Under the pieces are notes generated by a model that ran no database searches, had not been told where the DNA came from, and saw only the letters and a list, made by a program, of their open reading frames with translations. From positions 45,582,255-45,646,254 of the forward strand of contig NC_053048.1 of the NCBI RefSeq assembly GCF_003473485.1: DNA of 64,000 nucleotides, in the 5' to 3' direction. Below, in pieces: positions 25,565 through 36,900 of the stretch. Source of the DNA: Medicago truncatula. Taxonomy: Eukaryota; Streptophyta; Magnoliopsida; Fabales; Fabaceae. Both the position numbers and the translations under genes were made by a program. Position 1 is the first letter of the stretch; each line of letters begins with the position of its first letter.

Positions 25565-27320
25565 ATGGGCAAGATCAATTCCTTCAAACAAGAATTTTCT
25601 TTAGGTTTGTTATTTTCATCTCATCATAATTTCTCACATTTCAATATTATTATTTCATTATTGTTGTTGATGTATTTTAATTGAATCCAGATGAACGACG
25701 CGAGGAATCACAAAACATCATTGTTAAATATCCCGATCGAGTTCCCGTATTATATTTTTCCTCCAATTTTTTTACTCAATCAATATTATTATTATCATCA
25801 TTGCTTATATTTATTTATCTTATCTTATTGTTATTGAAGGTCATCATTGAGAAATATTCTAGGACAGACCTACCTGAATTGGACAAGAAGAAGTATGTTT
25901 TCATTTTATGTTTCTCTTTTTGCATTTTTTCTAAGTTGGATCAGCAGTTCTCTCTCTCTTTTTTTTTTTGTGATTCTCCAATTATGCATTTCAAAATAGT
26001 CAACATTGTCATTATAATTTATAATGTTTTTATTTTGGTAAATGAAAATTCTGGTTTTTGTGTCATACTTTAAAAGTCAACCTATAAAATTTGTCAATTT
26101 TGTATGTGTTTGAGATGGATACTTGTAGAGAGAAGTCTTGTAGATTATGTAGTATGAGAGTAGATCAGATGGAGGGTCATTAAATCACTACAGGTGGAGA
26201 AAGACTGATAAAAAATATTAAAAGGTATAAAGATTAATATGAGTTTGATAAAGATATGATACATGATAGAAAGATCTGAAGATAAACGAGCTGGATAAAG
26301 ATATGATACATGATAGAATATTATGGTGTTGTTCAATTCATGAATCCAAGACTTGGTTGTTGTTGATGTATGTATATGTTGAAATGCATCCTTTCCACGC
26401 ATATCTAGTCTTGAGCATGATGAGGGTGTTGACCGTTGAAAGTCCGAACCAACTAGAGATAAATGTCCTTAAGTAGAGTTTATACTGAACCTAAAATCTA
26501 AGGATATATATTATAAAATTCTTTTCAGTGATAGCAATATAGGATTGCCTCTCTTATGTTTTCTGATCTTTTTTCATTTATTGTAATTATAAGATTGAGC
26601 AAAAATGCATCATTGAATACCAATTTTGATTTGAAGGGCCTAATCTCATATTTTGTTTTTTCTCTTTTAGATATTTGGTTCCTCGAGACATGTCTGTTGG
26701 GCAGTTTATTCACATTTTAAGTAGTAGGCTACGTTTGACTCCCGGAAAAGCTCTGTTTATTTTTGTGAAAAACACGCTTCCTCAAACTGGTAAATGCACC
26801 TTATATTATCACTATAAATCTATTTGTAGTAGTTAGTAGTTAAGGTTCTGCTTTCTTAGATGTGGCTCATCCAAAGTAAGCTACTCAATTAAGGAGTAAA
26901 ATGAATAATGCCAAATGTTGATGAATAGAGTCAGAGCATGTTTAGTATTATGGTGCATTTGCCGGAATCACAATGACACCGTGGTTTTATAGAAGCTTCA
27001 AATTGTAGCATTTGCAAAATTACAGTAGCTCATCGTGATTCTGTCAAACTCACAACAAATCCTAAAATGAGCTAAATCAATGGTTTATATTATATGCAAA
27101 TGATAATAAATCAATATTAATCCTTGATTTTTCTCATTTTATTAACTACTCACTTTAGATGAACCAAATCTTGTCATCTTATGTGGAAGCTAATACATGT
27201 CTTTTATGTGTTCTTGTGATTCCATCTACAGCTAGTCTTATGACCTCCATTTACCAAACTTACAAGGAGGAGGATGGGTTTCTGTATATGTGTTACAGTA
27301 GTGAGAAAACATTTGGATAA
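25565..27320 (+). CDS. ATG8: Autophagy ubiquitin-like protein ATG8 (H/I clade, exposed C-terminal glycine)
   Basis: Ubiquitin-fold protein that is joined to phosphatidylethanolamine on autophagosome membranes and recruits cargo receptors. Exons 25565-25604, 25691-25746, 25840-25892, 26671-26789, 27232-27320; total 357 nt = 118 aa. Typical features: start [20 protein letters not shown], the [13 protein letters not shown] core, [19 protein letters not shown], and [13 protein letters not shown]. The protein ends SSEKTFG followed at once by TAA, so the conjugation glycine is already terminal and no ATG4 trimming would be needed before lipidation. That is the mark of Arabidopsis ATG8h and ATG8i, as opposed to ATG8a-g. 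Intron 3 (25893-26670) has a 25-bp direct repeat at 26247-26271 and 26294-26318. Confidence 0.95.
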
Positions 27321-28885
27321 CTTGGTTGCATGACTTGCATTTGATGATTAATCCCTTCAAGTATTTGTCAATTGTGTATTGTTATTTGTAAATAAATTCA
27401 GTACATGATGTACTTGTATGTATGTATGACATAACAACACTGAACCTCCAATTTAAACAACAATTTGTTGTACTTTAACTAAGATGTATATTGTAAAGAT
27501 TTAGATCCATATTTTTTTCACGTTAAGAGTAGAAGACTTGGGATGTTAAAGTCCAATTAGAATATAGACATGTAGATAAATGGAAGATTGTTACACTCAT
27601 AGATTGTAGGATTGACAAGGTGTAGTTAATTTGTACTATTGCTAATTTCATTTGATTCTTTGATTTATTTGAGGCTCCAATGCAACTACATTCTTTTATA
27701 ACATATATGGTGTATTTGATTCTTTGTAGTATAGTGAAATATAATCCTTTACATTCTTGCTTTTGTTTCCACTTTGGTACATAACTAACTTCCTGTGAGG
27801 TTTAAACACATTTTTAACATATTCATTCACTATGAATTAGAGACCAAAATTATAATTCATGAAATTATTTTTTATCAGGAACATATATTATGTATACCAT
27901 TTGTAGCCTCCAGCTTCAAATTTTCCCGATTCATATCTCTCTATAGAATTACTAGTGAGAAGTGAAAATGATTGTATTTTCATTATGTAATGAACTGGCG
28001 AAGCTTCTAATATAGATCTAGAAATACCTGCAATTTTATTTTTTATAAGTAAATCATATAGAATAACTAAGCATAGGAAAAATTCCAGATTTGTTTGAGT
28101 AAGGCATCTGGTTGCCTTGAGTTAAATTTTCCTAAGAAATTAAATATCTATTTTTTCTTGCCATCTCAATAACTATTCCATCATTATCAATGATATTATG
28201 TGCTTAAATCAGTCATGTACTTGTAATAAAATAAAAAATCAGTCATGTACTCATTACCAAAAAAAAATTGTGCCCCAAAAATCCCATTGGTTTATTAATT
28301 GTACATTTCATGTTGCACATAAATGTAAACAAGTATATACTATGAAAACACACGAAAAGTGACTTTTTTAAGGATGCTACCGAATAAAGGAGAGAGGAAT
28401 AAACCATCATCTTTGGTATCCATGGCTAGATGTATATGTAGTTATGTATGCAATGAGTTCACAAATGTAGCCTATATTTTTCAGTTAATTGATGTAGTTA
28501 TTTATAGGAGTAGAGGTTATCTTTTCCATGAAGAAATTTGTAGTTCATTCAAGGAAGTATAGGCTATATATATTATTTTGTGTTGATTAGTTGATACATA
28601 ATTTTGATCTGACTTCAATTGAGTTCAATTTATAGATTATGAAATTGATCTCGAAGTTAATCAATATATGGATCATATATCAAGTTTAAAAAAATAAAAA
28701 TTTTGAAAATAAACTTGGAATTTATCTTTATAAAAATTTAAAAGAATACTTATACGTAGAATTTATAGGAATAAGAACTACAAATTTTATTTTTGACAAA
28801 TACAAACCATATAAACGACAATAATATAGAATTTTTTTTAAATATGATGTGTAAATGAATTACACATGTGGCAAATAAAAAAAAA
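27321..28885. other. Gene-free spacer downstream of ATG8
   Basis: About the first 200-300 bases should be ATG8 3' UTR. The rest is AT-rich with no convincing ORF (28359-28562 is domain-free) and no RNA gene seen. Confidence 0.4.
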
Positions 28886-29182
28886 GGTTAAAATATGTTT
28901 TTAGTCCCTGCAAATATAGCGAGTTTGGGTTTTGGTCCCCGGTAAAAAAAAAAAAAATTGTTTTTCATCCTCGCAAAATTTTTTGTTTTTTTTTAAAAAG
29001 TCCCTGGGCCCATTGAAGCAGCCATATGTTACTCTGATACCAATGTGGCACACGCTGGCTGTCCATAAGTAGCCATGTGGCATCTGATGTGGCTTTTATC
29101 AATTAAAAAACAAATTTTTAAATTTCAAAAATCATTTTCAGTATTTAAAAATAAAAAACTTTATTTTAATTGAATTAAAAAA

Positions 29183-30127
29183 GACTGGTGCTAGTCACAC
29201 CCTAAAAAAAACAAGTTACACCCCAGAATGACTAATATACCCTTTAACTAAAATAAAAATTTCAAATTAACTTAAATTGAACATACGTCAACTTAATTTA
29301 CATTAACGTAAATTGAACATAAGTAAACCTAATTTATTTACATTAACCTAGATTGAACATAAGTAAACTTAATTTACATTAACCTAAATTGAACATAAGT
29401 AAACTTAATTTACATTAACCTAGATTGAACGTAAGTAAACTGAATTTACAAACTTAATTTACATTAACCTAGATTGAACGTAAGTAAACTGAATTTACAT
29501 TAATCTAGATTGAGCATAAGTAAACTTAATTTACATTAACCTAGATTGAACGTAAGTAATCTTAATTTACATTAACCTAGATTGAACGTAAGTAAACTGA
29601 ATTTACACTAACCTCTTATATACATACGTAAACTAAATTTACATTAACCTAAATTGAACATAAGTAAACTTAATTTACATTAACTTAGATTGAATGTAAG
29701 TAAACTGAATTTACACTAACCTAAATTGAACATACGTAAACTTGAATTTGCATTAACCTATATACGTAAACTACACCAACCTCTTTTATATACATACACG
29801 TAAACTTAATTTACACTAACCTCTCACTTAAAATCAAATTGACAGACATATCTCATGCCAAAACAAATAATAAACAAATAGAAACTCATCGAAAATGAAA
29901 TTCATGAAATTCACTAACCTTTATGAATATAGTACAGATCAATAACAAAGATGTTGATTCAGATATTGGTTGCACATCTATGGTGATTTGTGGATGAAAG
30001 GAGGTAAGGGTTCAGAATGATCATAAAAGATGGATTTTTAAAATTTTAGAGGGCAATTTTGATATTATTGTAAAATTTTAAATAAATTTGAGTGTAACTT
30101 GTTTTTTTTGTGTGACCAGCACCGGTC
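29183..30127. mobile_element. Nested Mutator-like element with perfect 9-bp target duplication
   Basis: ATTAAAAAA occurs at 29174-29182 and again at 30128-30136. Between them the ends are inverted repeats: left GACTGGTGCTAGTCACAC, right reverse complement GACCGGTGCTGGTCACAC, continuing through 'aaaacaagttacac' for about 40 bp. Length 945 bp. A 9-bp duplication is the Mutator (MULE) signature. The centre is mostly a 36-bp minisatellite; no transposase. Confidence 0.85.
29259..29830. repeat. 36-bp minisatellite
   Basis: About 14 imperfect copies of a 36-bp unit built from 'aatttacattaacctagatt' followed by 'gaacataagtaaactt'. Copies vary (gaacgtaagtaaactg, gaacatacgtaaactt) and some are shortened. 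No spacer diversity of CRISPR type. It fills the middle of the nested Mutator-like element. Confidence 0.9.
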
Positions 30128-30140
30128 ATTAAAAAAAGAC

Positions 30141-30500
30141 ATAAAAGAGAAAGGGGGAAAATCTGAAACTCCCAAATTGCGTCATCTCTTCTCATCTCTC
30201 CTAAATGGGTTTGTTGTTCCTTCGAAGTGTAATCAGGACAAGTTTTTTGTAGAGGATATTGTTGAATTTGGTTGGCAGTTTAGGTTGGGGTTGGAAGCTG
30301 GATCGAAGCCTGAATTGCTTTTGGCTTTGAGCTGTTTGTGTAAAGGTAACAGAGAAGCTTTTCTGGTTTGTAATGGATTCAAAGACAATTTGGTTGGGAG
30401 GAAGCTTGCTTTGAACGGTGTTATTGCTCTTGAGCAAGAGGAAGAGCTTGATATGGTGGTTGAGATTAGCAACAAGATTTATATTCGTCTTGAGTCTTGA
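30141..30500 (+). other. Unrecognised open frame inside the outer element (possible captured fragment)
   Basis: Frame open to a TGA at 30500, with no suitable ATG near its start. It encodes a non-low-complexity stretch including [36 protein letters not shown] and [21 protein letters not shown] do not recognise the family. Two minus-strand frames are also open across 30201-30475, so coding status is uncertain. GC content is higher than in the surroundings, which suits a captured piece of host gene. Confidence 0.35.
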
Positions 30501-30702
30501 ATCTTTCTGTTTGTGTAGTTTTTTTTACGAAATTACGAAAAAAAAGAAATTGAATCTAAAGCAAAACAAAAATGTTGTTGTTGTCCTCCACCTGCTTATT
30601 TAAAAAACAAAAAAATTTGCAAGAATGGAAAACAATTTTTTTTTACCAAAATTAAAACTAAAACTGGCTATATTTGCAGGAACGAAAAACATATTTTAAT
30701 CT

Positions 30703-31374
30703 AAAAAAATGAAAAATGAAAAAAGATATCCAGTGCCACATCAACAAATCTGCTGAGTTATTACAGAGGTAAAACAAAAAGATTAAAAACTCATGTTGTC
30801 TGGGTTTCCATTCCATCGAAGCAATTATCGCTACCTTTAATTTCTCCATGGACACAACACAAGCTTAGGTGTGTCTATTTCCATTGAAAGCAACAAATGG
30901 GCAAATCCATCGATGAGTTTGAAGAAGGGGGAAACCTTGAATTTCAATTGTTTATGTTGATGCAATGATTTTTGGACGATTCATTTAATTTAAAGCTCAT
31001 TTGTTATGACAATTCGGTGGAAATAAAATAAAATAAAAGAACAGCAAAATCTTCAAAATTAAAACCAGAGTGTGACACGTGTCCAAAAGGGTAGTTTAGG
31101 ATTTTCCAAAGCATACTCTTCTCTTCTCTTCTCTTGTATAGCAGAGCGGTGCCGCTGCAACATCCGAATCTCGATTCTTTCAGCGTTCAATTCAACCCAC
31201 AATTTCTGCGGTTAGTGATTTATTTATTATCTCTCAAAATTCTCTTATTATTATATTGCATAGCAGTGGAATCATGCATGATTTAATCGTTGTAATGTCA
31301 GTTTTGATTCATCAAATTCCGATGATCACAGTGATAGATCTCATCTGAAATTGCTTCGATTTTCAGAGTGTAAG
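30703..31374 (+). promoter_or_regulatory. SRP19 promoter and 5' UTR with leader intron
   Basis: A (tcttc)n pyrimidine tract at about 31107-31134 precedes the likely start site, and a CACGTG lies at about 31076-31081. The leader looks spliced: donor GGTTAGTG at 31211 and acceptor TTTTCAG ending 31366, leaving only eight leader bases before the ATG in the next exon. Left of about 31000 nothing is recognised. Confidence 0.5.
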
Positions 31375-33730
31375 ATGGAAGGTGAATTACCAAGCATAAA
31401 GAAATGGATCGTGTTATACCCTGTTTACATCAATTCCAAAAAGACTGTTGCTGAAGGAAGAAGAATCGGAATCTCCAAATCATGCGAAAACCCTACTTGT
31501 GTCGAAATTGGGGATTGTTGCAATTTTCTTAAACTTCCATTCGCAATCGAGGTTGCTTTCTTACTCACTCACTCTCTTTTTCATTTTTCAATTCATTATT
31601 GGAAAATGTATAATTATTATTATTATTATTGTTCATCACAGCTTGACAAGGCTTACCCTCGTGATTTCATGCAAAGAGGACGTGTTAGGGTTTTGCTCAA
31701 AAACGAGGATGGGACTCTCATTAATCCATCCATAGCTTCCAGTAAGTTTTTTTTTTTATATTAATTTTGTATACTTTTATTCATATGTTTATAAATTTAA
31801 TATAGTTCTTAGCTATCTGGGCATTTTGTATTATCTGACTTTAAACTATTAATTAGTAAAGATCCTGTGCAATAGAATGACCGGAATACCTCAATGGCTG
31901 GACCTTATGGTATTTAGATAGTTGGCGTAGATAACATAAGATATGAACATTGCATGCATAAGAGTGATTCTATCATTCCTTGTTTAAGCCAGAGGCCACC
32001 CCATTTCCATAAAATATGTGTTCTAACCAGAACATTGTTGTGAGGTGCTATGGTGTTTACTTTGATATCTTCTTCCGACCCTGATGCTGACATCGGTTGG
32101 CGTATCGATTGGCACTGAGTCACTAACAACTTATTTTAATTTTTTATATGACAAAGAGATACTGGCTTTAAGTTGGGATGTTTTGTCGACTACATCATCA
32201 AGTCTATCTACATTGATTATACTTTCTATACCAGCACTACTTATAATATTCCACTTTTATGACTCTGGACTCAACACTAGATTGGAACTGGTCACTTATA
32301 AGTTCTAATTGTGGATGGACTTAGTAGAATTGGAGATTAGAAGTTAGACTTTCGTTTCTGTTCGGCCATTTTATTTAACATAAAAGTAGAAGTACAACAA
32401 TATGAGTTAATGATTTGGTCACATAGGTGAAGCTTAAAAGCATGATGTGAGAAATCAATTGAAAATATTCTCTTTTCTTTCTTTCTTAGAAATGAAATTG
32501 GATCCCAAGACAAGGAATGGAAAAGAGCAGCCATACCTTATGCATGTAACATTATGCATCTTGAGCAACATAGAAGATACGTAGGAACTACATATTTTTG
32601 GCATTTTTTATTTGTGATAATATCTACATTGTGATCCTTTTTAAATCTATATTCGAAAGCGTGCTCCAATATTTTGACTGTTTAGGCCAGTGGCACTTTT
32701 ACAAATTCAAGTTGATTAAGGTAAAAGTACCTTGTTTTACCTAAAGTAGCATGTTCATAAAGCACAAATTGAAGAAGTAGGAAACAATAATTTGCATGGA
32801 GATGTTAATAACATCATAACAGAGGGAGATGAGAAACACTATGCAAAACTCTTTCAAAGTTTAATTCACAATAAAGTGCAATATTGCTTGAAATAGTATT
32901 CTGAGGCAGCAGTGAATTCTCGTTGGGTGTTTTTCTTCTTAGAGAAGGGTAAAGGTTAAAAAATGGGAAGTAACAATCGAAACCTGTCATCTTGCCATGT
33001 AGGTCAATTTTGTAACTGTCTTTTAAAAACAACTACATACTTTATTCTTATTGAACGTCAGTGTAAAACTAGTTTGCACTGACGGTTTGTATTCCTTTTT
33101 CTCTAATAATTAATTGTAAGATCTGAAATGGCCTTATCAAACTCTAAAGTGGTTAGTCAGAGAAATTGTGAGACCATGATAATATAACATTGGCTACAAG
33201 ATTATGCTATTCTTTTTTATTTTCGAGACAGATGTTTAAGCCTGCAGAAATTATAGGATTTAGGCAGAGAGAGAGAGAGAGAAGGAAACTGAAAATAGAG
33301 ACTAAATATTTTCAAAATGATATTTGGTTTGATGTGATAATCCCATATTTATAACAATATATATTTAGCCCACACCAGAGAGATCATCTATGATATTATA
33401 AATTATGATAGCTTATTTCTTATGGTCTTTGTCAATTTCGAGTCGAGAATCACAACTCTTTTGCAAGGATCACATATTAAAAGGATTAGAAAATTATTTT
33501 CTTGTTATTTTCTTCAAGATGCATAGATTTAATGAATGTTGAATATACTAGTATCTCATTATCATTTGTTTTGTTTTTATGTCTGTGCAGGAAAGCAACT
33601 AATGTTACGTGTTGCAGAGATGGTCCCTAAACACCATGGAAGGACCAAGAAGCAGGAGACTGCATCAACAACAACTGCAACTGCTGGACCTTCCAACAAA
33701 TCTGGGAAAGGTGGAAAAAAGAGAAGATAA
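31375..33730 (+). CDS. SRP19: Signal recognition particle 19 kDa protein
   Basis: Binds helices 6 and 8 of the 7SL RNA and prepares SRP for loading of SRP54, so that signal-peptide-bearing ribosomes are sent to the ER. Exons 31375-31551, 31642-31741 and 33591-33730 total 417 nt = 138 aa. The protein begins MEGELPSIKKWIVLYPVYIN, has the conserved EGRRI...CENPT block, then YPRDFMQRGRVRVLLKNEDG, and ends in a basic Gly/Lys/Arg tail (GKGGKKRR) typical of SRP19. The 1.85-kb second intron has an (AG)n run at about 33266-33282 and a palindromic MITE core at 33056-33084. No lesion seen. Confidence 0.95.
33056..33084. repeat. 29-bp near-palindrome (MITE core) in SRP19 intron 2
   Basis: CGTCAGTG at 33056-33063 and CACTGACG at 33077-33084 are perfect reverse complements around an AAA..CTAG..TTT centre. 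The 'gtcagtgtaaaactagtttg' phrase is common in legume MITEs; full ends are not evident. Confidence 0.5.
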
Positions 33731-34129
33731 TTATGTGTTTGAAAACTTGTTGAACATTTTCATACTGGTGCCTCTCCAAGTATGGGTTTTGCTAAGAGGA
33801 TGTTTATTACAGTTTCATACTGGTGCATATTATTCAATACAGTTGAAAATATTATCCTAACTAAATTGAAGTTGTACCACTCGGAAATGGGTTTTGCGCA
33901 TAGGATGTAACATTTTGCTAAGAAGACTTCTTTTCATACAATATATAGTCTTTGTTTTTCTGTTTTTTTTTCTTCCAAAGTTGCAAGAAGAAACACATCA
34001 CGTTTGGAAGGAAAATGACATGTACTAATGATGACATATAAGTCTTTGTTGCCCAAGCCAAGCAATTTAGGTTGCCCTTAACAGTAGGGACAACCAAGGT
34101 TTTGCTACTACAAGACTAGTACTTCAGCC

Positions 34130-36330
34130 AAAATCGAGTTGATATAATATCCCACCACACAAGATTTAATTCTAGCTCATACCGAGCTTGGCTTAGAGAA
34201 AATATTAACTTCTCAATCTGATCCTTAATTTCCTTACTGTCAGAAGTTGATTCCTGCAACAGTCTGAAGTCAAAAAGTAAACCCTCTAATAACTCTTGTT
34301 TCCTCTCTTAACTCCTTTTTATGAGCCATGTTTTCATAAAATACACTGGGAAGGTCTGGTTCCTCTTGCACATTTTGGATTAAGAGATGATGGTAATCTA
34401 TTGTACCTGTACCTTCATTAACCATACTAGGAACAGGTTCTGCAATACTTGAGCAAGTTTTTGGCAAATTATGCAATTCCCTTTGCCTGGCTGATTGCAA
34501 GTCATGGTCTACACTATAATTAGCAAATTGACTGACAAGCTCTGTTAAACAGCAACTGTACAAAGCAAAAGATTCAAAACCTACATCCACGGTCTGAGAG
34601 CAAATATCTTCTACTGATGACCTGAAGCTGTTCATAAAGTGTAGTATCTCCTCCCACATCAGAAAAACATCATAGTATATTACCTTGAATTTCTTTTCCA
34701 CATCGGTTTTCATTTGTAAAAAACACTCTTCTAGCGTGGAAATTGTATTTGTCATCTCTATCAAGCTGAAATTGATGTGGTTCAGTAATTGATTCTCTTC
34801 CTCTGTATGGTGTAGTGAATATTTAAACTTTTGAATCTGCCATGCTTTCTCTCTCGATTGTCAAGTTTTCACCAGTCTGCTTCCACAGAGCAGTTAATTG
34901 TTTTGAATCTTCAAATGCCTTTGTCAAAGCATGTAGTGTAATATCTGCTTCCTTCACTGCTGCATGAGCTTCCATAAACTTGGTTAAGAAGCCCTCGTCA
35001 GGCTTAATATCCCTATAGTCAAACACCTGAATTACATACATAGAACTAAAGAACATAAGAGACATGATCATGTTCCTGTCCGGTAAAAACCGTGATGATT
35101 GTACATACCTCTGCGTCGCTCTCATAGCCAGCTTCATCTTTCTGCATCCTCAACCATGAAGACGGAGCCACCTTTTCCAGTTCTGTCATTTATCATACAT
35201 GATTTAGAATTTAGAATTAAATTTCAGATGACTAAGTACAGATGGATGTGGCATATCAAAAAATGTTATTTATGGAAACATGGAATAGTAGTAACAAAAC
35301 GATACCTTTCGGGTAAGAACATGATGATCCACCATCCAGATTTGTGAGAAGTGAAGACAAACAATTATAGAGTCTTTGGAAACCATCATACGTGTCATTT
35401 AATTCTCTCCTCAGACAGGACCTTGCCGCTTGGTTGTAGATTGGCCTTCTCATGAACTCTGCTGAATGTGATGAACTGGACGCATCTCGTTTGATTGAGA
35501 ATTATAACGCCTCTTTCAGAATTTAGATGCATCTGTTTTTCAGTTATTTCTCCGGTTGCGAGTCCAAGTGACTTGCTACCAGAAGCAACACTCTCAGGTT
35601 CAGTTGATAAATCAGAGACTGAAGAACTATCAGTGCTCAATTCATCAGCATCTATGAAATCTTGACACGTCTACGTCTTTGCTAATACAACTCTCTATGA
35701 TGTTCAATCTTTTATTCATTACAACAAGCTGCTCGTTGGTTTGCAAACACTTGGCAGTTGTCTGCATTTGATGTCAAGGAGTCAACTTTATAACCGTCAG
35801 AACTAATATGATGCATCTTTAAATCCCCTATTTCTTTCCTCATTTCCTTTGTTTCTTTGACTATGTCTTGAATCAAATCCCTATAAGCTGAAAAAAGACC
35901 CAGGGCACCAGTTTGGAAACCTGCTGTCTGCATTTCTGTATCTACAAAACTGGTTTTTACAGCATTCTCCATCTCCAACACTTCTAGTTTTGTTACCTCA
36001 ACTTGACCCATAAGATCATTTAGTATTGAATTATATCCAACATCTAGATTCTCAGAAGTAGTACAACTTGCCAATCTGCCTTGCATGTCTAGATTAGGGA
36101 TGGAAATGTCTTCAGCATCATTATTCATTTTGCTACAAGGAATGCAGCGTCGGCTTGTGTAACTGTTTTACAAAGTTGATTGTTTTTATATTTTATTTCA
36201 TTTTCCAGGGTCCTTATTATATTGGCCTTCTCATTTAGCAGAACTCTTAATTGAAATGCCTCTTCAATGCCATTTTCTTTGTCTAAATGTTCAAATGCAC
36301 TTAAGGTTAAAGTTTCTTCCATTAGGGTGT
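34130..36330 (-). pseudogene. Truncated kinesin-12 (POK/PAKRP-like) C-terminal fragment
   Basis: Read on the minus strand from 36330 to 34130, successive frames give the coiled-coil tail of a class-12 kinesin: LRVLLNEKANIIRTLENEI, LMGQVEVTKLEVLEMENAV, SWLRMQKDEAGYESDAE, DEGFLTKFMEAHAAVKEADI, LHALTKAFEDSKQLTALWKQ, VEDICSQTVDVGFESFALY and LLFDFRLLQESTSDSKEIKD. The motor and neck are absent. Frame breaks occur near 36125, 35715, 35650 and 34310. Exon-intron borders remain (for example around 35280-35185 and 35105-35030), so this is a decayed gene duplicate, not a processed copy. The left end stops abruptly next to transposon-like 'gggtgtgtttggattgaggg' at about 36327. The kinesin-12 call rests on memory of the family's tail sequence. 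Intact kinesin-12 serves the phragmoplast; this piece cannot. Confidence 0.65.
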
Positions 36331-36559
36331 GTTTGGATTGAGGGTTTAGGAAGGAAAGAGACATGAAGTAGACTATAATTGAATATAACAAAGTTTAGAA
36401 ATAAAATATAAGTGGTAGTCAAAAAGACTCATCAACAAGCAAACAAAGGAAATAGACACAACAAAAATTCGATTTTACGACACTTTAAATTTTTAGTTGC
36501 ATCTACTTCAAAAATTGGTCTATTTAGAGGATTAAAAATATATATTTTTAATTGCATTT

Positions 36560-36900
36560 ATCATCTCTTGAACTATCGGCATCTTTGATGAGAAATCGAC
36601 CACACAACAGAATGCCAAATCAAAAGAAGGTTCTTACACAATTTTTCACTTTTCCCAAAAAACAAAATCCTTTCAATAACACAAATAAGTCTTTAGGCAT
36701 CACCATGATTATTGTGAGCCATTGAAAGATTTTGTTCAATACGGCCAATGTGAACAAATGATCCTCCACATCTTTCTTCCCCAAACACAACATACGTAGC
36801 GATTCGAGCCCCCCTTGCAAGAGAACACAGTAACTTACGAAGGAGGCAAATTTTCCTAACAACACTCCTTTATTCGCCTTCGCCAAACTAACCAGACAAT
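36560..36900 (-). mobile_element. Probable LINE (non-LTR) 3' fragment
   Basis: A minus-strand frame contains RILFFGKSEKLCKNLLLIWH followed by SVVWSI, which resembles the region after the reverse transcriptase in plant LINEs (LLIWHAVIWTIW). The frame is broken and no other LINE part is nearby. Confidence 0.4.

Larger units (their letters stand above)
28886..30702. mobile_element. Outer terminal-inverted-repeat element carrying a short ORF
   Basis: Left arm about 28886-28985 and right arm about 30603-30702 are reverse complements of about 100 bp: 'ttaaaatatgtttttagtcc' and 'gcaaatatagc' on the left reappear inverted on the right. Flanks are A-rich on both sides, so the target duplication is unclear. 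The interior holds a nested element (29183-30127) and an open frame at about 30141-30500. Probably a non-autonomous DNA transposon of Mutator-like type; no transposase is present. Confidence 0.7.

Noticed and set aside
29259..29830. Regular repeats that could suggest a CRISPR-like array
   Set aside because: The units are contiguous 36-bp minisatellite copies with no unique spacers, inside a plant transposon.
30230..30475. Minus-strand frame resembling a chloroplast transit peptide
   Set aside because: It opens with TTG, not ATG, and the plus strand is open as well; kept only as an unresolved captured fragment.
36125..36391. Stand-alone 88-residue gene
   Set aside because: It is the first readable piece of the kinesin-12 pseudogene, with transposon-like sequence at its N-terminus.
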